Shown piece by piece: positions 17,518 to 27,404 of a stretch of 64,000 bases of DNA. The translations under genes and the position numbers were made by a program. Under the pieces are notes generated by a model. The model ran no database searches and was not told where the DNA came from. It was given only the letters and a program-made list of their open reading frames with translations. Every line of letters begins with the position of its first letter. The stretch's first letter is position 1. The stretch comes from an uncultured Alteromonadaceae bacterium. Lineage in GTDB: Bacteria; Pseudomonadota; Gammaproteobacteria; Enterobacterales; Alteromonadaceae. Location: positions 62,001-126,000 of the forward strand of contig CANMXU010000010.1 of NCBI GenBank assembly GCA_947501935.1, in the 5' to 3' direction.

Positions 17518-19395
17518 ATGAAAAAATCACTACGGTTAATGTTGGCTGCGACGGCGATGAGTCCTTTTGTTGCCAATTCTATGGTTGACCCGGCAACACC
17601 AACAGCGGCTCAGCCGGTTTCTGGTGGCACAGGTTGGAGTTTAACATTTAGCGATGAGTTCAACGGCACCAGTGTTGATACAACAAAATGGAATATTGAT
17701 GATAGCCCTAAAAGTCGTAACCCTCGCGCTTCACAAGGTATTGATGACTGGTGGTGGAAGCCCGGTAATGTCAGTTTAGATGGCAGCGGTAACCTTGTTT
17801 TAGATGTCATAAAACATGACGCTAATACCATGTATTGTGGCTCAATAAACTCAAACAACAAATATGAACCTACTTATGGCTACTTGGAAGCAAGAATACA
17901 AATAGCAGATACGACCAAATCAACCCACACCGCCTTTTGGACTCAGGGCGATAATATGGAAAATGTCGACGGCACTGGTAATGATGGCGCAGAAATCGAT
18001 ATTTTTGAATCGGCATGGTTTGCAGACTCCACCAAAGCTGTGGTACATATTGACGGTTACGCGTCTGATCATCAGGCAAATACCAGAGCGTATAGTGCTT
18101 CTGGCTTGCACAGCGGCTATCATGTTTTTGGCCTAGAATGGACCGCTGATAGCCTGAAAATTTATTATGATGGTGTGCTTAAAACCACGTATTCCGGCAT
18201 TTGGGTTCCTCAGGTACCTGAGTATCTTTGGTTATCAGACGGCGCTAGTTTTGGTGATGTTGGTACCTTTACCAGTGAGCCTATTGGCTGGCTAACTTCT
18301 GCCAAAGTTGATTATGTGAGGGTTTGGCAAAATGATTCAAGCGGTGGCGCAACACTGCCATTTTTGGATGACTTTGAAAGTGGCGATTTAACCACTGGCG
18401 GTTGGTCTACATCTGGCGGCCCGTCAAGCGCCAAAAGCACTGCAGCCTATAGTGGTAACTTCGGTGCCGAGCTGAAAAAAGATGCCTCAATTCAAAAATT
18501 CATCAGTACCGATGGTTTCTCGAATATAAACCTTGGTTATGCACGTAAAACCAGCAGTTACGATAGTGGCGAAACGCTAAAGGTTGAATGGTCTATCGAT
18601 GGCTCATCATGGAACCTGTTAGAAGCAACCGCCGATACCTTTTGGGAAGTTAAAAGTTGGCCTTTACCAGCAGCAGCTGCCGGTGAAGCTGGCTTTCGTG
18701 TACGTTTCATCTCTAACGCTAGTGCCCTTAATGAAAAGGCTTTTATCGATAATGTCACCATCACTGAAGGTAGTGGCGGCAGTAATAATCCGCCAGCATT
18801 TAGCGGCAACACCATAGTTGAAGTTAATGCTAGCGAAAATGCAAACTATAGCGGTGTAACTTTAGCTGATGACGCTGCCGATCCGGAAAGCGATGCAATG
18901 AGCTTTTCAAAGTTGGCGGGTGGACCTGCGTGGTTAACTGTTGATACTGATGGTTCACTTTCTGGTACGCCAAGCACAAGTGATATTGGCCTTAACAGCT
19001 GGACTGTACAAGTAGATGCCACGGGTGGTAGCGATACCGCTACGTTGGAAATTACTGTAGACCCTGCAGGTTCAGTAACAGATATGTATGTTGAAGATAT
19101 CGCGATGAGCTCAGCAAGTTATGGCGGAAATCGTTATAGCGGTATCGCCACTATCACTATTTTGGATGACGCAGGTGCTGCAGTTTCAGGAGCAGATGTT
19201 TCGGTAACTTGGAGCGGCGTTGTTTCGGGTACTAAAACCGGTACCACCAATAGCAACGGCGTAGTTGTGATCGAGAGTAATAAAAAGAAAAACGGCGGCA
19301 CCTTTACCGTTACTTTAGACTCGGTAGCAGTTTCAGGCTACAGCTATAACTCGGGTCTTAACGTTGAAACTAGTGATTCGATAACCGCACCTTAG
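17518..19395 (+). CDS. GH16 family beta-glucanase, multidomain
   Basis: A 625-residue secreted glycoside hydrolase. After a signal peptide (residues 1-22) comes a GH16 catalytic domain (about 35-270) with the active-site motif EIDIFES: nucleophile E159, D161 and acid/base E164. Next is a carbohydrate-binding-like beta sandwich (about 280-425, opening DDFESGD), a He_PIG/cadherin-like Ig domain (about 428-525, LSGTPSTSD) and a C-terminal Ig-like domain. Family members cleave beta-1,3 or beta-1,3-1,4 glucans, or agars; the GH81 neighbour favours laminarin, but the subfamily cannot be settled by eye. It is one of three GH16 paralogues in this window and differs from the other two in domain order. 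It ends at a bidirectional terminator. Confidence 0.88.
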   Translation: MKKSLRLMLAATAMSPFVANSMVDPATPTAAQPVSGGTGWSLTFSDEFNGTSVDTTKWNIDDSPKSRNPRASQGIDDWWWKPGNVSLDGSGNLVLDVIKHDANTMYCGSINSNNKYEPTYGYLEARIQIADTTKSTHTAFWTQGDNMENVDGTGNDGAEIDIFESAWFADSTKAVVHIDGYASDHQANTRAYSASGLHSGYHVFGLEWTADSLKIYYDGVLKTTYSGIWVPQVPEYLWLSDGASFGDVGTFTSEPIGWLTSAKVDYVRVWQNDSSGGATLPFLDDFESGDLTTGGWSTSGGPSSAKSTAAYSGNFGAELKKDASIQKFISTDGFSNINLGYARKTSSYDSGETLKVEWSIDGSSWNLLEATADTFWEVKSWPLPAAAAGEAGFRVRFISNASALNEKAFIDNVTITEGSGGSNNPPAFSGNTIVEVNASENANYSGVTLADDAADPESDAMSFSKLAGGPAWLTVDTDGSLSGTPSTSDIGLNSWTVQVDATGGSDTATLEITVDPAGSVTDMYVEDIAMSSASYGGNRYSGIATITILDDAGAAVSGADVSVTWSGVVSGTKTGTTNSNGVVVIESNKKKNGGTFTVTLDSVAVSGYSYNSGLNVETSDSITAP

Positions 19396-19436
19396 TAGAA
19401 AATATCCACTTTAAGGAAGTTTAGCTTCCTAATAGC

Positions 19437-19467
19437 AAACGCGGCACCTCATAAGTGCCGCGTTTTT
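19437..19467. terminator. Bidirectional terminator
   Basis: AAACGCGGCAC / GTGCCGCGTTT with a seven-base loop, then a T-run. It separates the convergent GH16 and GH81 genes. Confidence 0.93.
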
Positions 19468-19476
19468 ATTTTCCTA

Positions 19477-22400
19477 TTAATTGCTAACCACGGTAAAGCC
19501 GAAAGGCGCGGCAGTCAGCACTTGGCCATCGCTGTAGGTTACTGTAAGTGCTTGGCCAGTAAAGTTATAAACTACATAGCTAATCACGCCATTGTTATCA
19601 AACGCCAAAGCAGCAGGGTAGTCGGCGGTTAATGCGCCAGTGCCGGTTTTTAAGTGTCCTAAGTTACTGAAGGTGTGCAACCAGTGATAAGTATGAGCTT
19701 TGGTTTCACCAGCCTCTGGGGTGTAACTGCTCATCGAATTGTAGTCAGCTATGGCTGCATCGGCATTGGTCATTGCCCAAAGGTTCCACCAAATATCACG
19801 CCATTGGTCAGCGATTAACCCTGAGGGTTTTCCGTTTGACGACTCGGTTAAACCTAGCGTTACATAATCTTCCATATAATCAGCATGTAGGCCAACATGT
19901 AAAGTAAGCGGATTTATCGGCAAGCCTTGAATACCTAAAATATGGGCATAAGCGGCGCTAAACCAGGTTGAGAAAACTGCGCCATCTCCCCAAATAATTG
20001 AGGTGGTTATTTTGTCGTAACCACTAGGGAAGTTATCTTCAGTTTCGCCAACATTGTTGTAGCTGTCGATATTATTCCAATACTCCCAATAAGCAGCGGT
20101 TGTTGAAGCGTGTAAATACATGCCGCGTTCTACTAAATCATTTTTGCCAGTGATCAAACCATACAAAACAATCGCACCGTAAGAGTTCGCAGCTTCCGAT
20201 GTAGACTCGTTATTATTACCACGAGCAAAGTTAACTTTACCTGATGCCCATGAAAAGCCGTTCGCAGGATCAAAGTTACGCAGGTAAGGGAACATGGCAT
20301 CGTCTTTTCCGCCGGCGTAATCGCGGATCAATAATTCGATCATCGGCCCATATTGCTCTGCACTACACCAAGCGGCGTCAACACGACAAATTTCAGCGGC
20401 TGCGCGTACTAAATAACCATAATGAAAGTGATGATCGTTTAACTGCTGGTGACTCATAAACGACTCTTCAAGCGCTAGTAATGTGCTCCATTGTTGGTCG
20501 TAAACAAAATATTTATTCTCATCAAGTTCGCCATCGGTTTCTGCAGTGAACCAGTCAGCTAGTTCTGCTTTAAGCCAATTGCGTAATGTTGTTGCTTCAG
20601 TTGTCATTCCTGTTTCATCGGCAATGGCAATTAACTCAGCCACTTTGCTGTAATTCTTACCTGACCAATAGGCGTCGGTTTGGGTATTCCAACTGGCTTC
20701 GCCTTGGGCGATAAATTCAGTTACTAAATTAGCAAGAGTAGCTTGGTCAAAAGTGCCATCGATGGAAGGAAGGGAAGGCAGTACACCAACAAAAGGAAGT
20801 TGATAACTAAACTGCGCCGTTTGACTAAATTTAATGGTGCCGCGCGCACTTCGTACTTGGTAGGCGGTAGTTGCTTGTGCGGAATTTTTCCAGTGCAACG
20901 GATGCATACCAGCGATGGTTTCAACCGCTGCGCCTTGTGCATTTAAATAGTTATGAACAACAGTTACGGTATTGGTGCTTTGCTCAACGGTATAATCAAT
21001 ATTTACTTGAGCTACCACATCACGGGCTTTTGCTGCAAAGAAACTGCTTAAGGCATCGGCTGGCACGCCGCTGGTTTGCGGTAAATAAGTTACTGTTAAT
21101 TCATTTGCGTTATTGCTAACAGTAATTTCATTACTGGTGCTATTGGTGAATGTGGTACTGCCTTCTCCGGTGATCAGGAAGTTATTATGATTGCCGGCAA
21201 CACTGGTCCATACGCCTAAGCTATTGCCTTGATTGTAGAAAGTACCTTTTTCACCGCCGTCATCGCGTAAGGTTTTCACCACTAAATCACCATCATATGC
21301 TTTAAAATATACATAAGGTGAACCATGCACAAAGGTCGCTTCCATCACGGCTTCACCACCGCTTTGCCATTCAACGGTAACTGAGCCATCGCTGTGATCT
21401 TTCAAATAAGCTTCTAAGTTAGCATGTGCGCTATTGCCTATGGCGATACCGTCAAAAACTTCACTAAATGGGTCTGGAATAGGATATAAAAAGCCATCGC
21501 CAGTGGTTGTTAAACCTGCGGGGATACCCATAATACGTACACCTTTTTCAGAGATACGTGCGGTCATAGGATCCGGCGTAATATACGCGGCGTTATTCGG
21601 GTCGCCAATAGTCATTTCACCCATAAATGGCACCGAACCCCACCACTTATGGGTAGGTGTTGGTTTATCAAGAGCTGGGCCGGTTAACTGCGGAACTAAT
21701 TTTGTTGGCGTACCGGTTGGAATGCCAGTATCGGTATCACAGGCGGCAATAGCGGGTTCAACAATACCGGCGTTATAAATCCAGTTGCCGTAGTCAAAAA
21801 CACAGCGGTAACTGTCGGGGTTAATGATATTAGAAATACTACCGGCGCCATAAGCTGTGGCGGTATATTCATCTGGCGTACTACCACCATCATTAATGCC
21901 GGTAAATCGAATATTGTCGAGCTGAAACACAGTGCTAGTGGCATCAGTTGCCCAAATAACAATACCAGTATTAACGCTGGCAAGGTTAAGCCCGCCTGCA
22001 ACTAAACTTGCTAGTGATACTTCAACTGTTTCCCAGCCAGTACTTCCTTTGCTGCCAAGCGCTTGTTCGCCTGAAGAGCAAGGAAAAATACAGTCGACTT
22101 TCATGGTGATTTTACTGTCGCCACTGACCACGTTAATATCAAAAACAAGTTTGCCATCGGTATTGTCTGCAAGGTTAATAATGCCATTTATGCCAATATA
22201 TAAACCTGCTGCATCGCCAGTTGCGGTATGAGTTACTTCAAGCACATCGCCACGTTCAGCGTTATTGACAATGTCCCAACCAATACTTGGGCAGCCTGCA
22301 CCGCCGTCGTTATTACATTCTGACCAACCAATGGCAGAATCAAATGCGTTAATGCTTTTATCCCATGTTGTGCCAACAGCCCCATTTTTAAAAACGACTA

Positions 22401-23217
22401 AGTCAGTTTCAGCTGTCAATTCGCCAACAATAATTGTTCGAGTAGCTGTTGCGCTATTGCCGGCACTATCTGTTGCTGTGTAAGTGAGTGTATATGTGCC
22501 TGCGGTATTTTCGACGTTACCAGTTGTGCTCACTGTAACTTCTCCGTCAACAGCATCATTTGCGCTTGCACCGGTATCGGTATAATCAGTGCCTATTGCT
22601 AGTGTAATATTACTTTCGCCAGTAACAGTAATTATGGGAGCAATGGTATCGGCAACAGTCACAGTTCTGGTGGCGTTACTTGTGTTTCCAGCCGCATCAG
22701 TTGCGGTATAGGTAAGCGTATAACTGCCCGCTGTATTTCCAACAGAGCCTGTTGTACTAACGGTAATTTCGCCGTCAGCGCTATCAATTGCACTAGCACC
22801 GGCATCGGTATAAGTGCTTGGTAATTCATGGTTGGTATTGATGCTGCCAAGTAGGGTGATTTCCGGAGCTATAGTATCTGTAACCGTCACCGTTCTGTTA
22901 GCAGTGGCAGTATTTCCTGCGCTGTCGGTTGCAGTATAGGTGAGGGTATAGTCACCGGCAGCAGTGCCGACGGCTCCAGAGGTGCTGAGCGAAACTGAAC
23001 CGTCAATATCATCTATCGCTGTGGCTCCCTCGTCAGCGTATGTTGTGCCTTGTTCATGAGTAAGGTTTGATGCGCCAACGAGTGTGATAACAGGTGCGCT
23101 GGTATCTGTTACTGCTGTGTTATTATCATCTTCTGTGTTAGTAGAGCCTCCGCCGCCACAGGCCTGTAATGTAAATAGCGCCAAAAGCGCTATTTTAAAT
23201 CGTGAATTAAACCGCAT
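19477..23217 (-). CDS. GH81 endo-beta-1,3-glucanase, surface lipoprotein with Ig repeats
   Basis: A 1246-residue lipoprotein (lipobox LQAC at residues 17-20, followed by a Gly/Asp-rich linker). It carries three tandem Ig-like repeats of about 77 residues of the DUF5011 type (about 38-114, 115-191, 192-268), then a carbohydrate-binding-like beta sandwich (about 275-445), then a GH81 catalytic domain (about 475-1246). GH81 landmarks are present: THKWWGS near 521, DHHFHYGY near 925 with the putative general-acid Asp, and NESTSEAANS near 1005 with candidate Glu residues. GH81 enzymes cleave beta-1,3-glucan internally by inversion. It is probably anchored on the cell surface to depolymerise laminarin. 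Upstream AAGGAA fits the start. Confidence 0.92.
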   Translation of the reverse strand: MRFNSRFKIALLALFTLQACGGGGSTNTEDDNNTAVTDTSAPVITLVGASNLTHEQGTTYADEGATAIDDIDGSVSLSTSGAVGTAAGDYTLTYTATDSAGNTATANRTVTVTDTIAPEITLLGSINTNHELPSTYTDAGASAIDSADGEITVSTTGSVGNTAGSYTLTYTATDAAGNTSNATRTVTVADTIAPIITVTGESNITLAIGTDYTDTGASANDAVDGEVTVSTTGNVENTAGTYTLTYTATDSAGNSATATRTIIVGELTAETDLVVFKNGAVGTTWDKSINAFDSAIGWSECNNDGGAGCPSIGWDIVNNAERGDVLEVTHTATGDAAGLYIGINGIINLADNTDGKLVFDINVVSGDSKITMKVDCIFPCSSGEQALGSKGSTGWETVEVSLASLVAGGLNLASVNTGIVIWATDATSTVFQLDNIRFTGINDGGSTPDEYTATAYGAGSISNIINPDSYRCVFDYGNWIYNAGIVEPAIAACDTDTGIPTGTPTKLVPQLTGPALDKPTPTHKWWGSVPFMGEMTIGDPNNAAYITPDPMTARISEKGVRIMGIPAGLTTTGDGFLYPIPDPFSEVFDGIAIGNSAHANLEAYLKDHSDGSVTVEWQSGGEAVMEATFVHGSPYVYFKAYDGDLVVKTLRDDGGEKGTFYNQGNSLGVWTSVAGNHNNFLITGEGSTTFTNSTSNEITVSNNANELTVTYLPQTSGVPADALSSFFAAKARDVVAQVNIDYTVEQSTNTVTVVHNYLNAQGAAVETIAGMHPLHWKNSAQATTAYQVRSARGTIKFSQTAQFSYQLPFVGVLPSLPSIDGTFDQATLANLVTEFIAQGEASWNTQTDAYWSGKNYSKVAELIAIADETGMTTEATTLRNWLKAELADWFTAETDGELDENKYFVYDQQWSTLLALEESFMSHQQLNDHHFHYGYLVRAAAEICRVDAAWCSAEQYGPMIELLIRDYAGGKDDAMFPYLRNFDPANGFSWASGKVNFARGNNNESTSEAANSYGAIVLYGLITGKNDLVERGMYLHASTTAAYWEYWNNIDSYNNVGETEDNFPSGYDKITTSIIWGDGAVFSTWFSAAYAHILGIQGLPINPLTLHVGLHADYMEDYVTLGLTESSNGKPSGLIADQWRDIWWNLWAMTNADAAIADYNSMSSYTPEAGETKAHTYHWLHTFSNLGHLKTGTGALTADYPAALAFDNNGVISYVVYNFTGQALTVTYSDGQVLTAAPFGFTVVSN

Positions 23218-23492
23218 GCTATTATTCCTTATTATTATTTGTGTTACTTTGGCTTTGTATAAATATCGAACTAGTTAAAAGCTAAATGACAGTTGGATGC
23301 AACGAGAAAGAGGCAAGGCGGACTTTTGCTGGGTCAACAAGGAAAGTTAAGCAATACGTATAGGAAATATATCAGTGTATATATTAATTTGCTCACAGAA
23401 ATAGTTATTTTTGTAGGTAATAATTTTCGAAAAATTAATACGGTAAAGTATTATTGTTAACTTTTACATGAGAGATAAAACACGAGGTTAAA

Positions 23493-24026
23493 ATGGCCAA
23501 TATTGTTTATATAGCAACAAGTTTAGACGGTTACATTGCCGATAAGAATAACAAGGTTGATTGGTTACACGCTATCCCTAATCCTGAAAATTCAGATATG
23601 GGTTTTCATGAACTCATGAACAGAGTTGATGCTTTGGTGATGGGCAGAAATACCTTAGATTTAATACTGAATTTTGACTGTGATTGGCCTTATAGCAAAC
23701 CAGTGTTTGTATTAAGTAATACCATGACCTGCGTACCTAAAAGCTTAGAAGGTAAAGTGTTTTTAGTAAAAGGTGAATTAACAGATATTGTTGAAAATCT
23801 AAATGCGCAAGGCTTTAATAACCTTTACATTGATGGCGGCATCACCATTCAAAACTTTCTTAAAGAAGACCTTATTGATGAAATGATCATCACTACAATT
23901 CCAACCTTACTTGGCGGCGGTATTCCTTTATTTGGTGAGCTTAGCGCACCGCTAAATTTTACCTGCGTTAAGTCAGAGCAGTTGATTAGCGCACTTTGTC
24001 AAAGTCACTTTATTCGAAAACGTTAA
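23493..24026 (+). CDS. Dihydrofolate reductase family protein (RibD C-terminal type)
   Basis: A 177-residue protein of the DHFR/RibD-reductase fold. Characteristic motifs: IATSLDGYIAD at the N-terminus, ALVMGRNTLD for the nucleotide-binding turn, and LYIDGGITIQNFL near residue 113. It is not a canonical FolA; such stand-alone members are NADPH-dependent reductases of unknown substrate. An AGGT lies upstream of the ATG. It appears monocistronic. Confidence 0.85.
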   Translation: MANIVYIATSLDGYIADKNNKVDWLHAIPNPENSDMGFHELMNRVDALVMGRNTLDLILNFDCDWPYSKPVFVLSNTMTCVPKSLEGKVFLVKGELTDIVENLNAQGFNNLYIDGGITIQNFLKEDLIDEMIITTIPTLLGGGIPLFGELSAPLNFTCVKSEQLISALCQSHFIRKR

Positions 24027-24097
24027 TATACTTGCTGAACAAGGATTGCATGATTTATTAATCCTGTTTGAGCTTAACTCGTATTCCGCCAATTTTA

Positions 24098-25927
24098 TTA
24101 AAGATACATCCAGTTTAAGGTCGCAGAAAGCGTTACCCACATCAGAATAATGAGTGGAATGCCAATGCGCATAAAGTCAGAAAACTGGTAGCCACCTGCG
24201 TTCATCACTAACAAGTTGGTTTTATAAGCCATGGGCGTGGCATAACTTAAATTTGCGCCAAATAACACCGCGAGAATAAACGGCTCGGCTGGCAAATTAA
24301 GTTGGCTGGCCACTGAAATAGCGATGGGCGTACCAATAACCGCAGCGGCATTGTTAGAGACAATATTAGTGAGTATCGCCAGCAATAACATTAACGCCGC
24401 TAATACCCCGCCCGGTGGTAAACTATAAGAGCTGGCGACAAATACTTCGGCAATATATTCTGCGCCGCCGGTTTTCATTAGTGCTGAGCCAAGAGCTAAA
24501 GAGGCTGCGACAATTAAAATAACTTGGGTACTAAGCGCTGATGACACTTCCTCCCATTGTAAGCATTTGGTTAGCAGTAAAACTAATACTCCACATATTG
24601 AACTAATTTCAATGGGTAAAATACCAAAAGCTGAGCTTAAAACCACGGTGAGTAATGTGGCTAAGGCGATAGGTGCTTTTTTGGTTTGTGGCAATGCTTC
24701 GGCGCCATCAATAATTAATAAGCCTGGTTTTGGTTTTAATAATGCTAATTGCTCAGGTTCAGCTTGTACTAATAAAATATCACCAATTCTTAGCGGGATA
24801 TTTCCAATACTATTTTTTCCTATTTCCATCGCTTTACCTGCACGATGAAGGGCGATAACCGATATAGCGTGTTTTTTGATGAAATTAGCTTGTTGTAAGG
24901 TTCTACCTTCCACACCAGAGCCTGCAATAATAACAATTTCAGCCAGCGTTTGTTTATCGGCTTTTAGTGGGTGGTCGTCATCAACTTTATGTAATCCTGA
25001 AAATAAAGTTGTACCAAGTACCATTTCATATTCTTTTAATCTGTCAGGGTAGTCATGCACTTTTAAACGATCGCCATTTATTAAGGTGGCATCGGGTAAT
25101 AACATTACGGTGCGTTTGTCAGGGCTGCGCTGTACACCTTCAATTTTTAGCTGTCCGTCAGTTAAAGCAATAACCTCGGCGATAGTTTTGCCATTGGCGA
25201 TACTTTCTTCATTAACCGTTAAGTAGGCACTAAAAAGCCGAGGTGAAGTATCGGGTAATGACGCTGCTCTTTTTGGTAAAATTTTAGGTGCAATAAGCCA
25301 TAAATAGACAATGGCAACCGCGCAGGCGATTAGTGCAATCGGGGCGAAATCAAATAACCCAAATTCAACCGCGTTCATATTACTGGCAATACTCACCACT
25401 AATAAATTAGTTGAAGTGCCTATGGTGGTAGTCATACCGCCTACTAAAGTCGCTAGGCCCATGGGAAGTAATATAGGTGATGAGTCGGTATTGTTGCGCA
25501 GCGATACACTTATTAATATTGGCAGTAATAGCACCACAATAGGGGTGTTATTAACAAAAGCGCTGAGTGTGCCGGCAAGAATTAAGGTTAATAATAATGA
25601 TAACGATGGGCTTATTTTCCAAAGCTTGGCTAAATAGCGACCAATGGGCTCTAACGCGCCGGTTCGCACTATGCCATGACCAATGATCATTAATGAACAT
25701 ACGGTGATTAAAGCTTCATGGCCAAAGCCAAAAAAGAGTGAGCTGGGCTCTAAATGTTCGCCGTTTTGTGAGAAAGGAAAGAAGGCAAACAATAAACATA
25801 GTATCGCCATAACTGCTAGAGAAGAGGTTTCCAGTGGCGTATCTTCACGGCGAAATAAATATAAAGCGAATACGGTAATTACTAGTACGGCAAGGGCATG
25901 GTAATTAGGCAGGTCAGGAATGTTCAA
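24098..25927 (-). CDS. SLC13 family permease with two TrkA-C domains
   Basis: A 609-residue integral membrane protein of the SLC13/divalent anion-sodium symporter family. Two blocks of membrane helices flank a cytoplasmic region (about residues 215-390) with two TrkA-C/RCK-C-like domains that bind ligands or ions (SIANGKTIAEVIALTDGQL and VEGRTLQQANFIKKHAISV). FVNNTPIVVLL and SNNAAAVIGTPIAIS are the family signature helices with Asn residues for Na+ and substrate. Substrate might be sulfate or a dicarboxylate. The start is TTG, with AAGGTGA seven bases upstream; no better ATG is present. Confidence 0.85.
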   Translation of the reverse strand: MNIPDLPNYHALAVLVITVFALYLFRREDTPLETSSLAVMAILCLLFAFFPFSQNGEHLEPSSLFFGFGHEALITVCSLMIIGHGIVRTGALEPIGRYLAKLWKISPSLSLLLTLILAGTLSAFVNNTPIVVLLLPILISVSLRNNTDSSPILLPMGLATLVGGMTTTIGTSTNLLVVSIASNMNAVEFGLFDFAPIALIACAVAIVYLWLIAPKILPKRAASLPDTSPRLFSAYLTVNEESIANGKTIAEVIALTDGQLKIEGVQRSPDKRTVMLLPDATLINGDRLKVHDYPDRLKEYEMVLGTTLFSGLHKVDDDHPLKADKQTLAEIVIIAGSGVEGRTLQQANFIKKHAISVIALHRAGKAMEIGKNSIGNIPLRIGDILLVQAEPEQLALLKPKPGLLIIDGAEALPQTKKAPIALATLLTVVLSSAFGILPIEISSICGVLVLLLTKCLQWEEVSSALSTQVILIVAASLALGSALMKTGGAEYIAEVFVASSYSLPPGGVLAALMLLLAILTNIVSNNAAAVIGTPIAISVASQLNLPAEPFILAVLFGANLSYATPMAYKTNLLVMNAGGYQFSDFMRIGIPLIILMWVTLSATLNWMYL

Positions 25928-26417
25928 CTAAATTCACCTTTAAATAAGTTGTTTTGCAAGCTTTTGTAAAACTGGAAATTTCTGGATTATTACCCATTAA
26001 CGTCATAAGTATATACCAAGGTAATTAAGACGCTTAATAAAATGTAAATGTGAACTTTTCTTCAGTTTTGAAGTTAATATTTTTACGCTTATATAATTTA
26101 TTAAAGAGGTGTCCTTAAGGGGAGTTATAAATGGACAGCCAGCTTCAAATTTTAATAATGATATCCCTGCGTGGGCTTATTTTTGCTAAGTAGTGTTAGA
26201 CCTGTGGTTTGTACTTTTAGCTTAGATGATTAAAAGTGATTAATAATATTATTTATCACTTAATCTTAAATAATAATTGTCTTTTATAAATAAAGTTGAT
26301 TTAATAAGGTGGTATTTACAAACGGACGTTGTATGCGGTTTTAACTGTAAGTGTATCGTTTTGGTATAGCTTGAGCTTATTTAGTAGTTAATTAACCATT
26401 AATAAAGGATATTTAAA
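25928..26417. other. Divergent intergenic region without evident genes
   Basis: A 490-bp AT-rich spacer between the SLC13 gene and the PAN-domain lipoprotein. I see no coding frame with a binding site and no strong hairpin. Confidence 0.45.
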
Positions 26418-26762
26418 ATGAATAAAATCATACTTTCAACCATGCTTTTTGCCGCGGTAACCCTTTCAGCATGTTTGTCTACAGCGCCAAATGTAGATAA
26501 TGCAGCAAGTAATAAAACCCTACAAAATACCGAATATACCTTTGAAGCTGCTAATTATTGGGGCAAAGAAATTGAAGTGGTTGATAATATTACCGACGAA
26601 CAAGAATGCGCTCGTCTTTGCTTAGCAAATAGCTCTTGTAAAATAGCAACTTATAGTGATGAAACGGCTGGTGGTCGTTGGTCTAATACTTGTACATTAA
26701 GGCATGGCAAAGGCCCTAGGCATACTGAGCAAGTAGGCATTTATTCTTGGATAAAGCCATAA
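26418..26762 (+). CDS. PAN/Apple-domain lipoprotein
   Basis: A 114-residue lipoprotein. The signal peptide ends at lipobox LSAC (Cys 19). The mature part is a PAN/Apple-type fold: ITDEQECARLCLANSSCKIATY then NTCTLRHGKG, with four cysteines placed for two disulfides, as in bacterial PAN domains. PAN domains usually bind proteins or carbohydrates, so this may be a small surface adhesion or binding protein. AAGGAT precedes the ATG. The short hairpin 26787-26811 follows its stop. Confidence 0.75.
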   Translation: MNKIILSTMLFAAVTLSACLSTAPNVDNAASNKTLQNTEYTFEAANYWGKEIEVVDNITDEQECARLCLANSSCKIATYSDETAGGRWSNTCTLRHGKGPRHTEQVGIYSWIKP

Positions 26763-26786
26763 CCTCACTTATTTAGAAATACATAT

Positions 26787-26811
26787 ATAGGGAGAAAGTA
26801 TATCTCCCTAT
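26787..26811 (+). terminator. Hairpin after PAN lipoprotein
   Basis: ATAGGGAGA / TCTCCCTAT with a 7-base loop, 25 bp after the stop codon. The downstream sequence is AT-rich but lacks a clean T-run, so it is only a possible terminator. Confidence 0.55.
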
Positions 26812-26812
26812 T

Positions 26813-26840
26813 ATTTACAGATTTACAGATTTACAGATTT
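26813..26840. repeat. 8-bp tandem repeat ATTTACAG, three copies
   Basis: Three exact copies (26813-26836) plus a partial ATTT, directly after the hairpin. Confidence 0.8.
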
Positions 26841-27042
26841 ATTTTATCACTTTGCTTAACTTACCCCCGATCCCCTTCGTGCGGAGTAGCAATAGTTAAG
26901 TCGAGTGACTTTTTTATTTATGGTTGAACATTATGTGCCATATATATTGATAATAGCCAGTTCAAGGTAAATCGAGCTAAGCTAAATTATCTTAATTGAA
27001 ATACCCCTCTTTTATCGCCACTCCACTTTAGTTTGTTTTTTA

Positions 27043-27378
27043 TCAAGTATTCAAAGTTGGAATTCTTAAGGTTTCCCTTTTCAGTAGGCTCTTTGCCACT
27101 TCAGGACTTACTTGATAAAACTCATTAACGTATTCTTGTGCGTTTAAATACTCCCTTATTTGTTTTTTTACCTTACATGGATTTGCACATTGTAAGGAAA
27201 AAGCCACAGTGTACTCTCCGGGAGACTGTGATGAGAGTATCTCGGCATGCTTTATTGGATCTTCTGGGCTGCAGCCAATTCGAATGACATCTGAAAAAAA
27301 TGAATGGGTCATCACATACACATGCCCTGAAGCTACCTCAGCAGTTTTCTTTTGTTGCTCTAAACTTTCCATGGTCAC
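27043..27378 (-). CDS. GIY-YIG / T5orf172-like small protein
   Basis: A 111-residue protein that resembles the T5orf172/MUG113 branch of GIY-YIG nucleases. The two motif strands are present: GHVYVMTHSF (for GIY) and VIRIGCSPEDP (for YIG), followed by ILSSQSPGEYTVAFSLQC and EFYQVSPEVAKSLL, as in MUG113 proteins. The catalytic Arg and Glu are not certain by eye, so enzyme activity is unproven. It starts at GTG 27378 (AAGGA eight bases upstream) or at ATG 27372. It is adjacent to, and just downstream of, the flavin reductase-like gene. Confidence 0.65.
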   Translation of the reverse strand: MTMESLEQQKKTAEVASGHVYVMTHSFFSDVIRIGCSPEDPIKHAEILSSQSPGEYTVAFSLQCANPCKVKKQIREYLNAQEYVNEFYQVSPEVAKSLLKRETLRIPTLNT

Positions 27379-27404
27379 TTTACTTTTCCTTAATAACTCA
27401 CTAA

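Noticed and set aside
22410..23100. Periodic similarity that could look like a repeat array
   Set aside because: The period is about 230 bp and matches the three Ig-like protein repeats of GH81; no short repeat-spacer pattern as in CRISPR.
19477..23217. Many open frames on the plus strand inside the GH81 gene
   Set aside because: They are shadows of a repetitive, long coding frame; none has a ribosome binding site or recognisable product.
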